A stretch of 64,000 nt of DNA from Phosphoribacter sp037045045 (GTDB lineage: Bacteria > Actinomycetota > Actinomycetes > Actinomycetales > Dermatophilaceae). The position numbers and the translations under genes are program-made. The notes beneath the pieces are model-generated. The model ran no database searches. It worked only from the letters and a program-made list of their open reading frames with translations, and was not told the origin of the DNA. This document shows, in pieces, positions 34,101 to 43,608 of the stretch; position 1 is the stretch's first letter, and each line of letters starts with the position of its first letter. Location of the stretch: positions 434,001 to 498,000 of the forward strand of contig JBAOHL010000002.1 of the NCBI GenBank assembly GCA_037045045.1, in the 5' to 3' direction.

Positions 34101-37100
34101 GGCGTTCCCGTTCACGTTGACCCCCCTGCCGACCGGTCAACCGGCGAGCCAGAGCGCCACCGACACCACTCCCACGGTGACCTGGACGGGTCTCGTCCCC
34201 GGGAACTCCTACACGATCAGCGAGGGCGCCGTCCCCGGGTATGACCAGGGCGCGATGTCCTGCACCGGCATCACCGACACCGATGGCGACGCCACCAACG
34301 CGTCGGTGACCTTTATCGCCCCGCTCAACTCCCTGGCCGACTCTGCGGAAGTCGTGTGCACGATCAGCAACCCGGCGCAGACCTCACAGGTGTCGGTCAC
34401 CAAGACCGTCACCGGCTCCACGGTGACGCCGTGGTCGTTCCCCTTCACGCTGTCCCCGGCCCCGACCGGTCAGACCGCCACCCAGAACGCCACCAACGCC
34501 ACGCCCACCGTGACGTGGACGGGGCTGGTCCCCGGGAGCACCTACACGGTCGGCGAGGGCACCGTCCCTGGGTATGACCAGGGCACGATGACGTGTACGG
34601 GCGTCGTGGACATCGACACAGACCCGACGATGGTCACGTTCGTCGCCCCGCTGAACACCCTGGCCGAGGCCCCCGAGGTCGTGTGTTCGATCAGCAACCC
34701 CGCGCAAACCTCACAGGTCTCAGTCACCAAGACCGTCACCGGCTCCACGATCACCCCGTGGTCCTTCGACGTGGCGATCAGCCCCACCCCCACCGGGGCC
34801 ACCAGCCCAGCCACGGTCACCGACACGACCCCCACCATCACCTGGGCCGGCCTCATCCCCGGCACCACCTACACGATCAACGAAACCCCACAAGCGGGGT
34901 ATGACCCCGCAGTGATGTCCTGCACCGGCATCACCGACACCGACACCAACCCCGCCACCGTCACCTTCACCGCCCCGCTGAACACCCTCGCCGAGGCCCC
35001 CGAGGTCGTGTGTTCGATCAGCAACCCCGCGCAAACCTCACAGGTCTCAGTCACCAAGACCGTCACCGGCTCCACGATCACCCCGTGGTCCTTCGACGTG
35101 GCGATCAGCCCCACCCCCACCGGGGCCACCAGCCCAGCCACGGTCACCAACACGACCCCCACCATCACCTGGGCCGGCCTCATCCCCGGCACCACCTACA
35201 CGATCAACGAAACCCCACAAGCGGGGTATGACCCCGCAGTGATGTCCTGCACCGGCATCACCGACACCGACACCAACCCCGCCACCGTCACCTTCACCGC
35301 ACCACTGAACACCCTCGCCGAGGCCCCCGAGGTCGTGTGTTCGATCAGCAACCCCGCGCAAACCTCACAGGTCTCAGTCACCAAGACCGTCACCGGCTCC
35401 ACGATCACCCCGTGGTCCTTCGACGTGGCGATCAGCCCCACCCCCACCGGGGCCACCAGCCCAGCCACGGTCACCGACACGACCCCCACCATCACCTGGG
35501 CCGGCCTCATCCCCGGCACCACCTACACGATCAACGAAACCCCACAAGCGGGGTATGACCCCGCAGTGATGTCCTGCACCGGCATCACCGACACCGACAC
35601 CAACCCCGCCACCGTCACCTTCACCGCACCACTGAACACCCTCGCCGAGGCCCCCGAGGTCGTGTGTTCGATCAGCAACCCCGCGCAAACCTCACAGGTC
35701 TCAGTCACCAAGACCGTCACCGGCGTCGACGCCAGCCTGGCATGGTCCTTCCCGTTCACCCTGACCCCGACCCCCACAGGTCAACCCGCCAGCCAAGACG
35801 CCACCGGCACCGGGCCCACCACCGCCACCCCGATCACCTGGACCGGCCTGATCCCCGGCACCACGTACACAATCAACGAAGGCACCGTCCCCGGATATGA
35901 CCAAGGCGCCCTCACCTGCACCGGCATCACCGACACCGACGGCAACACCACCAACGCCTCGGTGACCTTCACCGCCCCGCTGAACACCCTCGCCGACGCC
36001 CCCGAGGTCGTGTGTTCGATCAGCAACCCCGCGCAAACCTCACAGGTCTCAGTCACCAAGACCGTCACCGGCGTCGACGCCAGCCTGGCATGGTCCTTCC
36101 CGTTCACCCTGACCCCGACCCCCACAGGTCAACCCGCCAGCCAAAACGCCACCGGCACCGGGCCCACCACCGCCACCCCGATCACCTGGACCGGCCTCAT
36201 CCCCGGCACCACGTACACAATCAACGAAGGCACCGTCCCCGGATATGACCAAGGCGCCCTCACCTGCACCGGCATCACCGACACCGACGGCAACACCACC
36301 AACGCCTCGGTGACCTTCACCGCCCCGCTGAACACCGCAGTCGACGCCCCCGAGGTCGTGTGTTCGATCAGCAACCCCGCGCAAACCTCACAGGTCTCAG
36401 TCACCAAGACCGTCACCGGCGTCGACGCCAGCCTGGCATGGTCCTTCCCGTTCACCCTGACCCCGACCCCCACAGGTCAACCCGCCAGCCAAAACGCCAC
36501 CGGCACCGGGCCCACCACCGCCACCCCGATCACCTGGACCGGCCTCATCCCCGGCACCACGTACACAATCAACGAAGGCACCGTCCCCGGATATGACCAA
36601 GGCGCCCTCACCTGCACCGGCATCACCGACACCGACGGCAACACCACCAACGCCTCGGTGACCTTCACCGCACCACTGAACACCCTGGCCGAGGCCCCCG
36701 AGGTCGTGTGTTCGATCAGCAACCCCGCGCAAACCTCACAGGTCTCGGTCACCAAGACCGTCACCGGCTCCACGATCACCCCGTGGTCCTTCGACGTGGC
36801 GATCAGCCCCACCCCCACCGGGGCCACCAGCCCAGCCACGGTCACCGACACGACCCCCACCATCACCTGGGCCGGCCTCATCCCCGGCACCACCTACACG
36901 ATCAACGAAACCCCACAAGCGGGGTATGACCCCGCAGTGATGTCCTGCACCGGCATCACCGACACCGACACCAACCCCGCCACCGTCACCTTCACCGCCC
37001 CGCTGAACACCCTGGCCGAGGCCCCCGAGGTCGTGTGTTCGATCAGCAACCCCGCGCAAACCTCACAGGTCTCGGTCACCAAGACCGTCACCGGCTCCAC

Positions 37101-40100
37101 GATCACCCCGTGGTCCTTCGACGTGGCGATCAGCCCCACCCCCACCGGGGCCACCAGCCCAGCCACGGTCACCGACACGACCCCCACCATCACCTGGGCC
37201 GGCCTCATCCCCGGCACCACGTACACGATCAACGAAACCCCACAAGCGGGGTATGACCCCGCAGTGATGTCCTGCACCGGCATCACCGACACCGACACCA
37301 ACCCCGCCACCGTCACCTTCACCGCACCACTGAACACCCTGGCCGAGGCCCCCGAGGTCGTGTGTTCGATCAGCAACCCCGCGCAAACCTCACAGGTCTC
37401 GGTCACCAAGACCGTCACCGGCTCCACGATCACCCCGTGGTCCTTCGACGTGGCGATCAGCCCCACCCCCACCGGGGCCACCAGCCCAGCCACGGTCACC
37501 GACACGACCCCCACCATCACCTGGGCCGGCCTCATCCCCGGCACCACGTACACGATCAACGAAACCCCACAAGCGGGGTATGACCCCGCAGTGATGTCCT
37601 GCACCGGCATCACCGACACCGACACCAACCCCGCCACCGTCACCTTCACCGCCCCGCTGAACACCCTGGCCGAGGCCCCCGAGGTCGTGTGTTCGATCAG
37701 CAACCCCGCGCAAACCTCACAGGTCTCGGTCACCAAGACCGTCACCGGCGTCGACGCCAGCCTGGCATGGTCCTTCCCGTTCACCCTGACCCCGACCCCC
37801 ACCGGTCAACCCGCCAGCCAAAACGCCACCGGCACCGGGCCCACCACCGCCACCCCCATCACCTGGACCGGCCTGATCCCCGGCACCACGTACACAATCA
37901 ACGAAGGCACCGTCCCCGGATATGACCAAGGCGCCCTCACCTGCACCGGCATCACCGACACCGACGGCAACACCACCAACGCCTCGGTGACCTTCACCGC
38001 CCCGCTGAACACCCTCGCCGAGGCCCCCGAGGTCGTGTGTTCGATCAGCAACCCCGCGCAAACCTCACAGGTCTCGGTCACCAAGACCGTCACCGGCTCC
38101 ACGATCACCCCGTGGTCCTTCGACGTGGCGATCAGCCCCACCCCCACCGGGGCCACCAGCCCAGCCACGGTCACCGACACGACCCCCACCATCACCTGGG
38201 CCGGCCTCATCCCCGGCACCACCTACACGATCAACGAAACCCCACAAGCGGGGTATGACCCCGCAGTGATGTCCTGCACCGGCATCACCGACACCGACAC
38301 CAACCCCGCCACCGTCACCTTCACCGCCCCGCTGAACACCCTGGCCGAGGCCCCCGAGGTCGTGTGTTCGATCAGCAACCCCGCGCAAACCTCACAGGTC
38401 TCAGTCACCAAGACCGTCACCGGCGTCGACGCCAGCCTGGCATGGTCCTTCCCGTTCACCCTGACCCCGACCCCCACCGGTCAACCCGCCAGCCAAAACG
38501 CCACCGGCACCGGGCCCACCACCGCCACCCCGATCACCTGGACCGGCCTGATCCCCGGCACCACGTACACAATCAACGAAGGCACCGTCCCCGGATATGA
38601 CCAAGGCGCCCTCACCTGCACCGGCATCACCGACACCGACGGCAACACCACCAACGCCACGGTCACCTTCACCGCCCCGCTGAACACCCTGGCCGAGGCC
38701 CCCGAGGTCGTGTGTTCGATCAGCAACCCCGCGCAAACCTCACAGGTCTCGGTCACCAAGACCGTCACCGGCTCCACGATCACCCCGTGGTCCTTCGACG
38801 TGGCGATCAGCCCCACCCCCACCGGGGCCACCAGCCCAGCCACGGTCACCGACACGACCCCCACCATCACCTGGGCCGGCCTCATCCCCGGCACCACCTA
38901 CACGATCAACGAAACCCCACAAGCGGGGTATGACCCCGCAGTGATGTCCTGCACCGGCATCACCGACACCGACACCAACCCCGCCACCGTCACCTTCACC
39001 GCACCACTGAACACCCTGGCCGAGGCCCCCGAGGTCGTGTGTTCGATCAGCAACCCCGCGCAAACCTCACAGGTGTCGGTCACCAAGACCGTCACCGGCG
39101 TCGACGCCAGCCTGGCATGGTCCTTCCCGTTCACCCTGACCCCGACCCCCACCGGTCAACCCGCCAGCCAAAACGCCACCGGCACCGGGCCCACCACCGC
39201 CACCCCGATCACCTGGACCGGCCTGATCCCCGGCACCACGTACACAATCAACGAAGGCACCGTCCCCGGATATGACCAAGGCGCCCTCACCTGCACCGGC
39301 ATCACCGACACCGACGGCAACACCACCAACGCCTCGGTGACCTTCACCGCCCCGCTGAACACCCTGGCCGAGGCCCCCGAAGTCATCTGCACCATCAGCA
39401 ACCCCGCGCAGCTCGCCACGCTGCGACTGGACAAGATCCTCGTCAACGACGACGGCGGCGCGGCGACGGTGACCCAGTTCGCAATGACCGCGACCGGACA
39501 GACCGGCACCATCGCTGAACAGACCTCGCTGAGCGGCGTCGTCGACACCATCCCGACCCAGGGCACCAGCAACTCGGCCACGGTCAACGCGGGGACGTAT
39601 TCCCTGTCGGAGACGCTCGACTCGGGCTACACGGCCAGCGACTGGAGCTGCGTACTGACCGCGGATCCGACCCAGACGATCAGCGTCGTGGTGGGCGCGG
39701 CGGGCTCTGGTACCGCGGACGTCACGGTGGATCGTGGGGCGGACATTACCTGCACGATCACCAACGACGACAACAACGTCGACCTGTCCGTGACGAAGAG
39801 CGACGGCGGCATCACCGCGTCGCCCGGTCAGACCTTCCCGTACACCATCACCGTGCGCAACATCGGCACCCATGACGTGGCCGTCGACGACCCGGTGACG
39901 CTGACGGACGTGCTGCCCGCCCAGCTCTCCTTCGTCTCAGGTCCCAGTGAGTGCGTCGCCGCCGGGCAGACGATCACCTGCGCGGTCGACCCGACCCTGC
40001 TCAACGTCGGCGGATCGGGAGCCCAGATCGTCCTGCAAGTGGCGTTCCGGGCCGGTACCCCGTCGGGCACCTACACGAACCTTGCCTACGTCGACAGCCG

Positions 40101-40785
40101 AGAAGACCCTGCCCCGCCCAACCCGTCGTGCGTGCCCGCCACCGCCGGTGGGCCGCGCCGGCAGATGGCCGCTGCGGTCGACCCGGCGAACAATGTCGCA
40201 TGCGAGGACACGCCCCTGGTGTCCACGTACGGGCTGACCGCGGTCAAGGCCGGGTTCGAAGTGGCTGCAGACGGCAGCCGAACGCCGACCGACGGAACCG
40301 TCGAGTTCGGGTCGATGGTGGCGTACGACATCGCCGTCTCGGCGACCGGCGACGCCCCGCAGACGAATGTGACGCTGACGGACACCATCCCGGTCGGTAC
40401 GACGTACGTCGACGGCAGCGCCCATTGCGTGGCCCCAGCCACGTGCACGGTGACCTACGATCCGGTGACCCGGATGGTCACCGCGGTCCTCGGGTCGATG
40501 GCGCCCGGCGCGAGCATCGTCGTCACGTTCACCGTCACTGTGGACGCCGCTCCCACCCTCGCACCCGGGATGTCCTACACGTGGACGGGGCGCAACGTCG
40601 CCGGTGTCCACTCGACAGAGATCCCGTCGAACGTGCCGAGCAACGAAGTGGTCGTCAAGGCCAGCACGAGTGAACTGCCCAAGACCGGCACCGAGATCAT
40701 GTCCATCGCCGGCGGCGGCATCCTCGTCCTGCTCGCCGGCCTCGGCCTCATCCTCGTGGCCCGGCGCCGCCCAGGGCGTCGCTGA
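31135..40785 (+). CDS. Giant LPxTG cell-wall-anchored repeat protein (adhesin-like)
   Basis: 3216 residues. A signal peptide (basic start, VVLALLLAVGLG core, AQA cleavage site) leads into a 250-residue unique domain. Residues 285-970 hold about six prealbumin-like (SpaA/Cna-B type) domains, each opening like LTIVKATSPAG or LTLRKQWVGS and closing with CTITN or CSYTN. Residues 973-2759 are 16 tandem modules (separate entry). One more such domain, two DUF11-type domains (DLSVTKSDGG...) and a sorting signal follow: LPKTG, a hydrophobic helix and RRRPGRR. A sortase should link it to peptidoglycan. The ATG at 31135 is chosen because it begins the signal peptide; it has no strong ribosome binding site. 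No sortase gene is in the window. The role in adhesion or aggregation is inferred. Confidence 0.9.
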   Translation: MRQALRVHATVVRTVVLALLLAVGLGTVPQAAQATTSPFFPLTSFAIDGNIAGPNDWGDPLGSALYGPYTTSQGFPSSGIISSSFGADSCSGDATGFPGSQTPDTNPWVPGAANVNNKDDLCSGGSAIEVVNVNGQYQYVLYSYWARSATATGDMSAFTLLQGPVAGRGDDKLVSFDYNSAGGGSVTVTVYTWNGTGWVPAGTLPTTQFQSAIGPNVSPATGGSPGANGETFGEFAVNLTTSGILSDNTCQTFSAASTISKTGNSMNAQLIDSLSFNSPVSMNSCGQLTIVKATSPAGSTAGPFAYSITEADGHAVYDATLVQPPGEPTEIGDGTPGLITGSLTVPTNTTDVWGNVFASPDYVLQETSMPAGWLAKQLVCTYYDPFTRSTVTRTYTGATASTFQVPSYTLSPGGTTCTITNETSYLRIAKTGAGDPAAAFNFTVTGQPAGIPLSLGQTTTPLIYTPGSSVSITEALPSTGIPWTSQGVVCRNSAGTVVASSASPSISVTTVGGDTITCTYTNQQQAALYLRKDIRPDDPTRAFDFTGSFFPGTVSLNDFRRTDGTLTGVGVYGPVYVTPNQTYTATEATAPDLPLSTIFCLDPTDNSTFDLATATATYNPAPGETVTCSFINTAPGSITIVKRAVPSSLQNFAFTATGTGVPSSFTLDDDLGTGGGIGGDNTYLSNTTFSGLNEGTYSFTEGTVPGWTLSNLNCAGASVAPVYAGSTVTVTLSTQESITCSYTNTRASATLTLRKQWVGSTAGDQATLVADALEQPTYATATSTAPGGDALDTTNVVTIPIYSGDSIALSETVADGLGDNYATTLDCGGVSIPLTDLRGTYAVPTVPANVTCTFVNTDVRPKLTLVKQLPNTAGGTVTLANFPLTAANQAEPVAITGTSGTAAVTAVKLPAGSYTLSEPLVTGYTPTTWTCTNSTTGTSWSFDGGAAGSGTGAVTLTNTDVVTCAITNEAQPSQVSVTKIITGSTVTPWAFPFTLTPLPTGQPASQSATDTTPTVTWTGLVPGNSYTISEGAVPGYDQGAMSCTGITDTDGDATNASVTFIAPLNSLADSAEVVCTISNPAQTSQVSVTKTVTGSTVTPWSFPFTLSPAPTGQTATQNATNATPTVTWTGLVPGSTYTVGEGTVPGYDQGTMTCTGVVDIDTDPTMVTFVAPLNTLAEAPEVVCSISNPAQTSQVSVTKTVTGSTITPWSFDVAISPTPTGATSPATVTDTTPTITWAGLIPGTTYTINETPQAGYDPAVMSCTGITDTDTNPATVTFTAPLNTLAEAPEVVCSISNPAQTSQVSVTKTVTGSTITPWSFDVAISPTPTGATSPATVTNTTPTITWAGLIPGTTYTINETPQAGYDPAVMSCTGITDTDTNPATVTFTAPLNTLAEAPEVVCSISNPAQTSQVSVTKTVTGSTITPWSFDVAISPTPTGATSPATVTDTTPTITWAGLIPGTTYTINETPQAGYDPAVMSCTGITDTDTNPATVTFTAPLNTLAEAPEVVCSISNPAQTSQVSVTKTVTGVDASLAWSFPFTLTPTPTGQPASQDATGTGPTTATPITWTGLIPGTTYTINEGTVPGYDQGALTCTGITDTDGNTTNASVTFTAPLNTLADAPEVVCSISNPAQTSQVSVTKTVTGVDASLAWSFPFTLTPTPTGQPASQNATGTGPTTATPITWTGLIPGTTYTINEGTVPGYDQGALTCTGITDTDGNTTNASVTFTAPLNTAVDAPEVVCSISNPAQTSQVSVTKTVTGVDASLAWSFPFTLTPTPTGQPASQNATGTGPTTATPITWTGLIPGTTYTINEGTVPGYDQGALTCTGITDTDGNTTNASVTFTAPLNTLAEAPEVVCSISNPAQTSQVSVTKTVTGSTITPWSFDVAISPTPTGATSPATVTDTTPTITWAGLIPGTTYTINETPQAGYDPAVMSCTGITDTDTNPATVTFTAPLNTLAEAPEVVCSISNPAQTSQVSVTKTVTGSTITPWSFDVAISPTPTGATSPATVTDTTPTITWAGLIPGTTYTINETPQAGYDPAVMSCTGITDTDTNPATVTFTAPLNTLAEAPEVVCSISNPAQTSQVSVTKTVTGSTITPWSFDVAISPTPTGATSPATVTDTTPTITWAGLIPGTTYTINETPQAGYDPAVMSCTGITDTDTNPATVTFTAPLNTLAEAPEVVCSISNPAQTSQVSVTKTVTGVDASLAWSFPFTLTPTPTGQPASQNATGTGPTTATPITWTGLIPGTTYTINEGTVPGYDQGALTCTGITDTDGNTTNASVTFTAPLNTLAEAPEVVCSISNPAQTSQVSVTKTVTGSTITPWSFDVAISPTPTGATSPATVTDTTPTITWAGLIPGTTYTINETPQAGYDPAVMSCTGITDTDTNPATVTFTAPLNTLAEAPEVVCSISNPAQTSQVSVTKTVTGVDASLAWSFPFTLTPTPTGQPASQNATGTGPTTATPITWTGLIPGTTYTINEGTVPGYDQGALTCTGITDTDGNTTNATVTFTAPLNTLAEAPEVVCSISNPAQTSQVSVTKTVTGSTITPWSFDVAISPTPTGATSPATVTDTTPTITWAGLIPGTTYTINETPQAGYDPAVMSCTGITDTDTNPATVTFTAPLNTLAEAPEVVCSISNPAQTSQVSVTKTVTGVDASLAWSFPFTLTPTPTGQPASQNATGTGPTTATPITWTGLIPGTTYTINEGTVPGYDQGALTCTGITDTDGNTTNASVTFTAPLNTLAEAPEVICTISNPAQLATLRLDKILVNDDGGAATVTQFAMTATGQTGTIAEQTSLSGVVDTIPTQGTSNSATVNAGTYSLSETLDSGYTASDWSCVLTADPTQTISVVVGAAGSGTADVTVDRGADITCTITNDDNNVDLSVTKSDGGITASPGQTFPYTITVRNIGTHDVAVDDPVTLTDVLPAQLSFVSGPSECVAAGQTITCAVDPTLLNVGGSGAQIVLQVAFRAGTPSGTYTNLAYVDSREDPAPPNPSCVPATAGGPRRQMAAAVDPANNVACEDTPLVSTYGLTAVKAGFEVAADGSRTPTDGTVEFGSMVAYDIAVSATGDAPQTNVTLTDTIPVGTTYVDGSAHCVAPATCTVTYDPVTRMVTAVLGSMAPGASIVVTFTVTVDAAPTLAPGMSYTWTGRNVAGVHSTEIPSNVPSNEVVVKASTSELPKTGTEIMSIAGGGILVLLAGLGLILVARRRPGRR
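34051..39411 (+). repeat. 16 tandem modules of two interleaved classes inside the giant surface protein
   Basis: Modules begin at the SQVSVTK codons. Two diverged units (34051, 34384) are followed by 14 near-identical ones. Class A is 327 bp (109 residues, marked GSTITPWSFDVAISP) and class B is 348 bp (116 residues, marked GVDASLAWSFPFTLTP). The order from 34711 is A A A B B B A A A B A B A B, with starts at 34711, 35038, 35365, 35692, 36040, 36388, 36736, 37063, 37390, 37717, 38065, 38392, 38740 and 39067. All share the C-terminal half including EAPEVVCSISNPAQT. Within a class the DNA differs at only a few silent sites, which means recent expansion or gene conversion. Confidence 0.95.
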
Positions 40786-40890
40786 GCGCGCCGCTGGGAT
40801 GCCGCGGCGATCGGCACCCCAGCGGGGCCCGTCTGGGGCCAGCGGGCCTGTCTGGGGGCCGGCGGGACCCGTCCGGGGGCGCCAGGCCCG

Positions 40891-42198
40891 CTAACCGGCC
40901 CCGAGGAGGTCGTGGCGGCTGATGATGGCCTCCCGGCCGGGACCCACGCCGATCGCCGAGATCCGGGCGCCGATGAGCGCCTCGACGCGGCGGACGTAGT
41001 CCTGGGCGTTGGCCGGCAGGTCGGCGAAGGAGCGGCATGCCGAGATGTCCTCCCACCACCCGGGCAGGAACTCGTACACCGGTCGGGCGTGGTGGATGTC
41101 GCTCTGGTTCACCGGCATTTCGTCGTGGCGCACACCCTCGATCTCGTAGGCCACGCACACCGGCACGCGTGCCAGGCCGGTGAGCACGTCGAGCTTGGTG
41201 AGGACGTAGTCGGTCACGCCGTTGACCCGCGTGGAGTACCGACCGATGACGGTGTCAACCCACCCGCATCGTCGGGGGCGACCGGTCGTCGTGCCGTATT
41301 CCGCCCCGGTCTTGCGCAGGTACTCCCCGTCCGCGTCGAACAGCTCGGTCGGGAAGGGCCCCTCTCCGACCCGGGTCGTGTACGCCTTGAACACCGCGAT
41401 GACCCGCTCGACGCGCGTCGGCGGGATGCCCGAACCCGTGCACGCCCCACCGGCCGTGGCGTTGGAGGACGTGACGAACGGGTAGGTGCCGAAGTCGACG
41501 TCGAGCAACGTGGCCTGTCCGGCCTCGAGCAACACCGTCTCGCCTCGGTCGAGGGCCTGACCCAACACGAGCGCCGTGTCGCACACCATCGGAGCCAGCC
41601 GATCGGCATACGAGAGAAGCTCGGCGACCACCTCGTCGGGCTCGATCCCGCGCCGGTTGTAGATCTTCGCGAGCACCTGGTTCTTGAACCGCAGCGCGGC
41701 CTCGACCTTCTGCTCGAGGATGTGCCGGTCGAACAGGTCCTGGACGCGGATGCCGGTGCGGGACATCTTGTCCGCGTACGTCGGGCCAATCCCGCGGCCG
41801 GTGGTGCCGATCCGGCGAGCCCCGAGGAACCGCTCGGTGACCTTGTCGAGGGTGCGGTTGTACGGGGTGATGACGTGGGCGTTGGCGCTGACGAGCAGCC
41901 GGGAGGTGTCCACCCCCCGCCCCGCCAGCCCGTCGAGCTCTTCGAACAGCACCCCGAGGTCAACGACGACGCCGTTGCCGATGACGGGTGTGCACCCTGG
42001 GGTGAGGATGCCTGAGGGCAGCAGGTGCAGGGCGTAGGTCTCAGCTGACCCGTCGGGCTGCTCGATGACGACCGTGTGCCCGGCGTTGTTGCCGCCGTTG
42101 AACTTCACGACGTAGTCGACGCGCCGCCCGAGCAGGTCGGTCGCCTTGCCCTTGCCCTCGTCACCCCACTGGGCGCCGACCAGCACGACTGCGGGCAT
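40891..42198 (-). CDS. purA: Adenylosuccinate synthetase
   Basis: 435 residues. PurA joins IMP and aspartate with GTP, the first step from IMP to AMP. The start MPAVVLVGAQWGDEGKGKAT carries the GTP P-loop and the catalytic Asp and His (NGGNNAGHTV). TTGRGIGPTYADK, GTYPFVTSSNATAGGACTG and YEFLPGWWEDI are all present. The ATG at 42198 is chosen to match the family start; an upstream in-frame ATG would add 12 odd residues. It is convergent with the giant surface protein. Confidence 0.95.
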   Translation of the reverse strand: MPAVVLVGAQWGDEGKGKATDLLGRRVDYVVKFNGGNNAGHTVVIEQPDGSAETYALHLLPSGILTPGCTPVIGNGVVVDLGVLFEELDGLAGRGVDTSRLLVSANAHVITPYNRTLDKVTERFLGARRIGTTGRGIGPTYADKMSRTGIRVQDLFDRHILEQKVEAALRFKNQVLAKIYNRRGIEPDEVVAELLSYADRLAPMVCDTALVLGQALDRGETVLLEAGQATLLDVDFGTYPFVTSSNATAGGACTGSGIPPTRVERVIAVFKAYTTRVGEGPFPTELFDADGEYLRKTGAEYGTTTGRPRRCGWVDTVIGRYSTRVNGVTDYVLTKLDVLTGLARVPVCVAYEIEGVRHDEMPVNQSDIHHARPVYEFLPGWWEDISACRSFADLPANAQDYVRRVEALIGARISAIGVGPGREAIISRHDLLGAG

Positions 42199-42359
42199 GT
42201 CGGGAGTCCTCCTCGGGACGAGACGTTGGGCCAACCGGCAAGGCTACCCCGGCACGCGCTGGACGCAGCGCTGCAGTCCGTATGCCGCGTCGCGAGCCTC
42301 GATTCGGTGTCGCCGCGCCCCGAAGCCGCGACGGGCGCGAGAGGCATACCCTGCTGAGC

Positions 42360-43028
42360 ATGGAGATCACAGTGGCGGGTCGCGGCACGGTGTCGATGCC
42401 GCCCGAGCGCGCGACCGTCCATGTGTCGATGACATTCGAGGGCCCCGAGCCGCATGGGCCGTTGAACCGGACGACCGAACTGGCCAACCAGCTCGGCACC
42501 CACCTGGCCCAGTTGAGGGCTGCGGACCCGTCGCCGACCACGTGGTCGGCCATGTTGCCAATCCGCACGCGGTCGTGGCGGCCGTTCTCCGGCAAGGGCA
42601 AGGTCACCTCCCTGGTCCACGTCGCCTCGTGCCAGGCGCGCGTGAAGTTCCGCGACTTCGGGGCCTTGTCGGCATTCGTCGACGGTTGGGGTGGGGTGGA
42701 GGGGATGACGATCGTCGGGGTCAGTTGGACGTTGACCGAGGCCACCCGGCGCGAGCAGGAGGCCAACGTCCAGCGTCAGGCCGTCGACCAGGCGCGGGAA
42801 CGAGCCCAGGTCCTCGCCGTGGCCGCGGGGGCCATGTCGGTGCGGTTCGTCGAGCTCGCCGATCCCGGGCTCTTGGGCGGACAGCAGGCCGGCGCCGGAG
42901 CGCCGCCGCATGCCATGGCCCTGCGGGCAGGGGCTCCCGCGCCGACCGACTCGGGCCCGGTCGAGCTGTCCCCCGAGGACATCGAGATGAGCGCAATCGT
43001 GCATGCCCGCTTCGTGACCGAGGGGTAG
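42360..43028 (+). CDS. SIMPL-domain (DUF541) protein
   Basis: 222 residues. MEITVAGRGTVSMPPERATV is the usual start of SIMPL/DUF541 proteins, and ARERAQVLAVAAGAMSVRFVEL is the second conserved part. No signal peptide or membrane helix is seen, so unlike many relatives it appears cytoplasmic. The family role is unclear. It is divergent from purA. Confidence 0.8.
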   Translation: MEITVAGRGTVSMPPERATVHVSMTFEGPEPHGPLNRTTELANQLGTHLAQLRAADPSPTTWSAMLPIRTRSWRPFSGKGKVTSLVHVASCQARVKFRDFGALSAFVDGWGGVEGMTIVGVSWTLTEATRREQEANVQRQAVDQARERAQVLAVAAGAMSVRFVELADPGLLGGQQAGAGAPPHAMALRAGAPAPTDSGPVELSPEDIEMSAIVHARFVTEG

Positions 43029-43133
43029 GGCGCGACGGGACCTGCGCGAGTTCGTCGACGCCACCGGCGCCAAACCCGACGACACTCGGCCCCCCGTCGG
43101 GACCGTGAGCGAGGACTACGCCACGACGCGGGC

Positions 43134-43556
43134 TCAGAGGCCGAGGGCGTCGGCCGCCTCGCGTGAGCTGTCCCGCAGAAAGGTTCCGCAGCGCTGCTCC
43201 TCGTCGCTCTCGCCGATGACGCGGGCCGCTCTGGCCAGCGCGGCCAGCGAGCGCAGGAAACCGCGGTTCGGTTCGTGCGCCCAGGGGATGGGCCCCTGCC
43301 CCCGCCAGCCGGCGCGGCGCAGTTGGTCCAGCCCGCGGTGGTATCCGGTGCGGGCGAATGCATAGGCGCTCACCGCATCGTCGCGCCCGAGGGCGGCCTC
43401 GGCGAGCAGGGCCCAGGCCAGCGACGAGGACGGGTATGCCGCGGCGACGGCGGGGAGCCGATCGGCCGGCATACCCTCGCCGCCCAGGCCGGTAGCCGCG
43501 ACCGCCGGGTCCTCGGGCAGCAGGGTCGGCTTGACGCCGAAGAGGTTCTCGCTCAT
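43134..43556 (-). CDS. DUF3151 family protein
   Basis: 140 residues with the DUF3151 features LFGVKPTLLPEDPA, AAAYPSSSLAWALLAE, AYAFARTGYHRGLDQLRRAGW in two parts, and PNRGFLRSLAALARAA. It is an actinomycete-specific, TPR-like helical protein of unknown function. Its place between fba (52 bases upstream) and purA is conserved in actinomycetes. Confidence 0.88.
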   Translation of the reverse strand: MSENLFGVKPTLLPEDPAVAATGLGGEGMPADRLPAVAAAYPSSSLAWALLAEAALGRDDAVSAYAFARTGYHRGLDQLRRAGWRGQGPIPWAHEPNRGFLRSLAALARAARVIGESDEEQRCGTFLRDSSREAADALGL

Positions 43557-43608
43557 GAGTGAGCCTCTCGGGCCGAGCCCCCGCAGTGGGGGCTCGGCCG
43601 CGGAGAGG

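Noticed and set aside
34209..39873. Long open frames on the minus strand and plus-1 frame across the surface-protein modules
   Set aside because: They repeat with the exact period of the modules and follow from the codon bias of the real frame; they have no ribosome binding sites and no family likeness.
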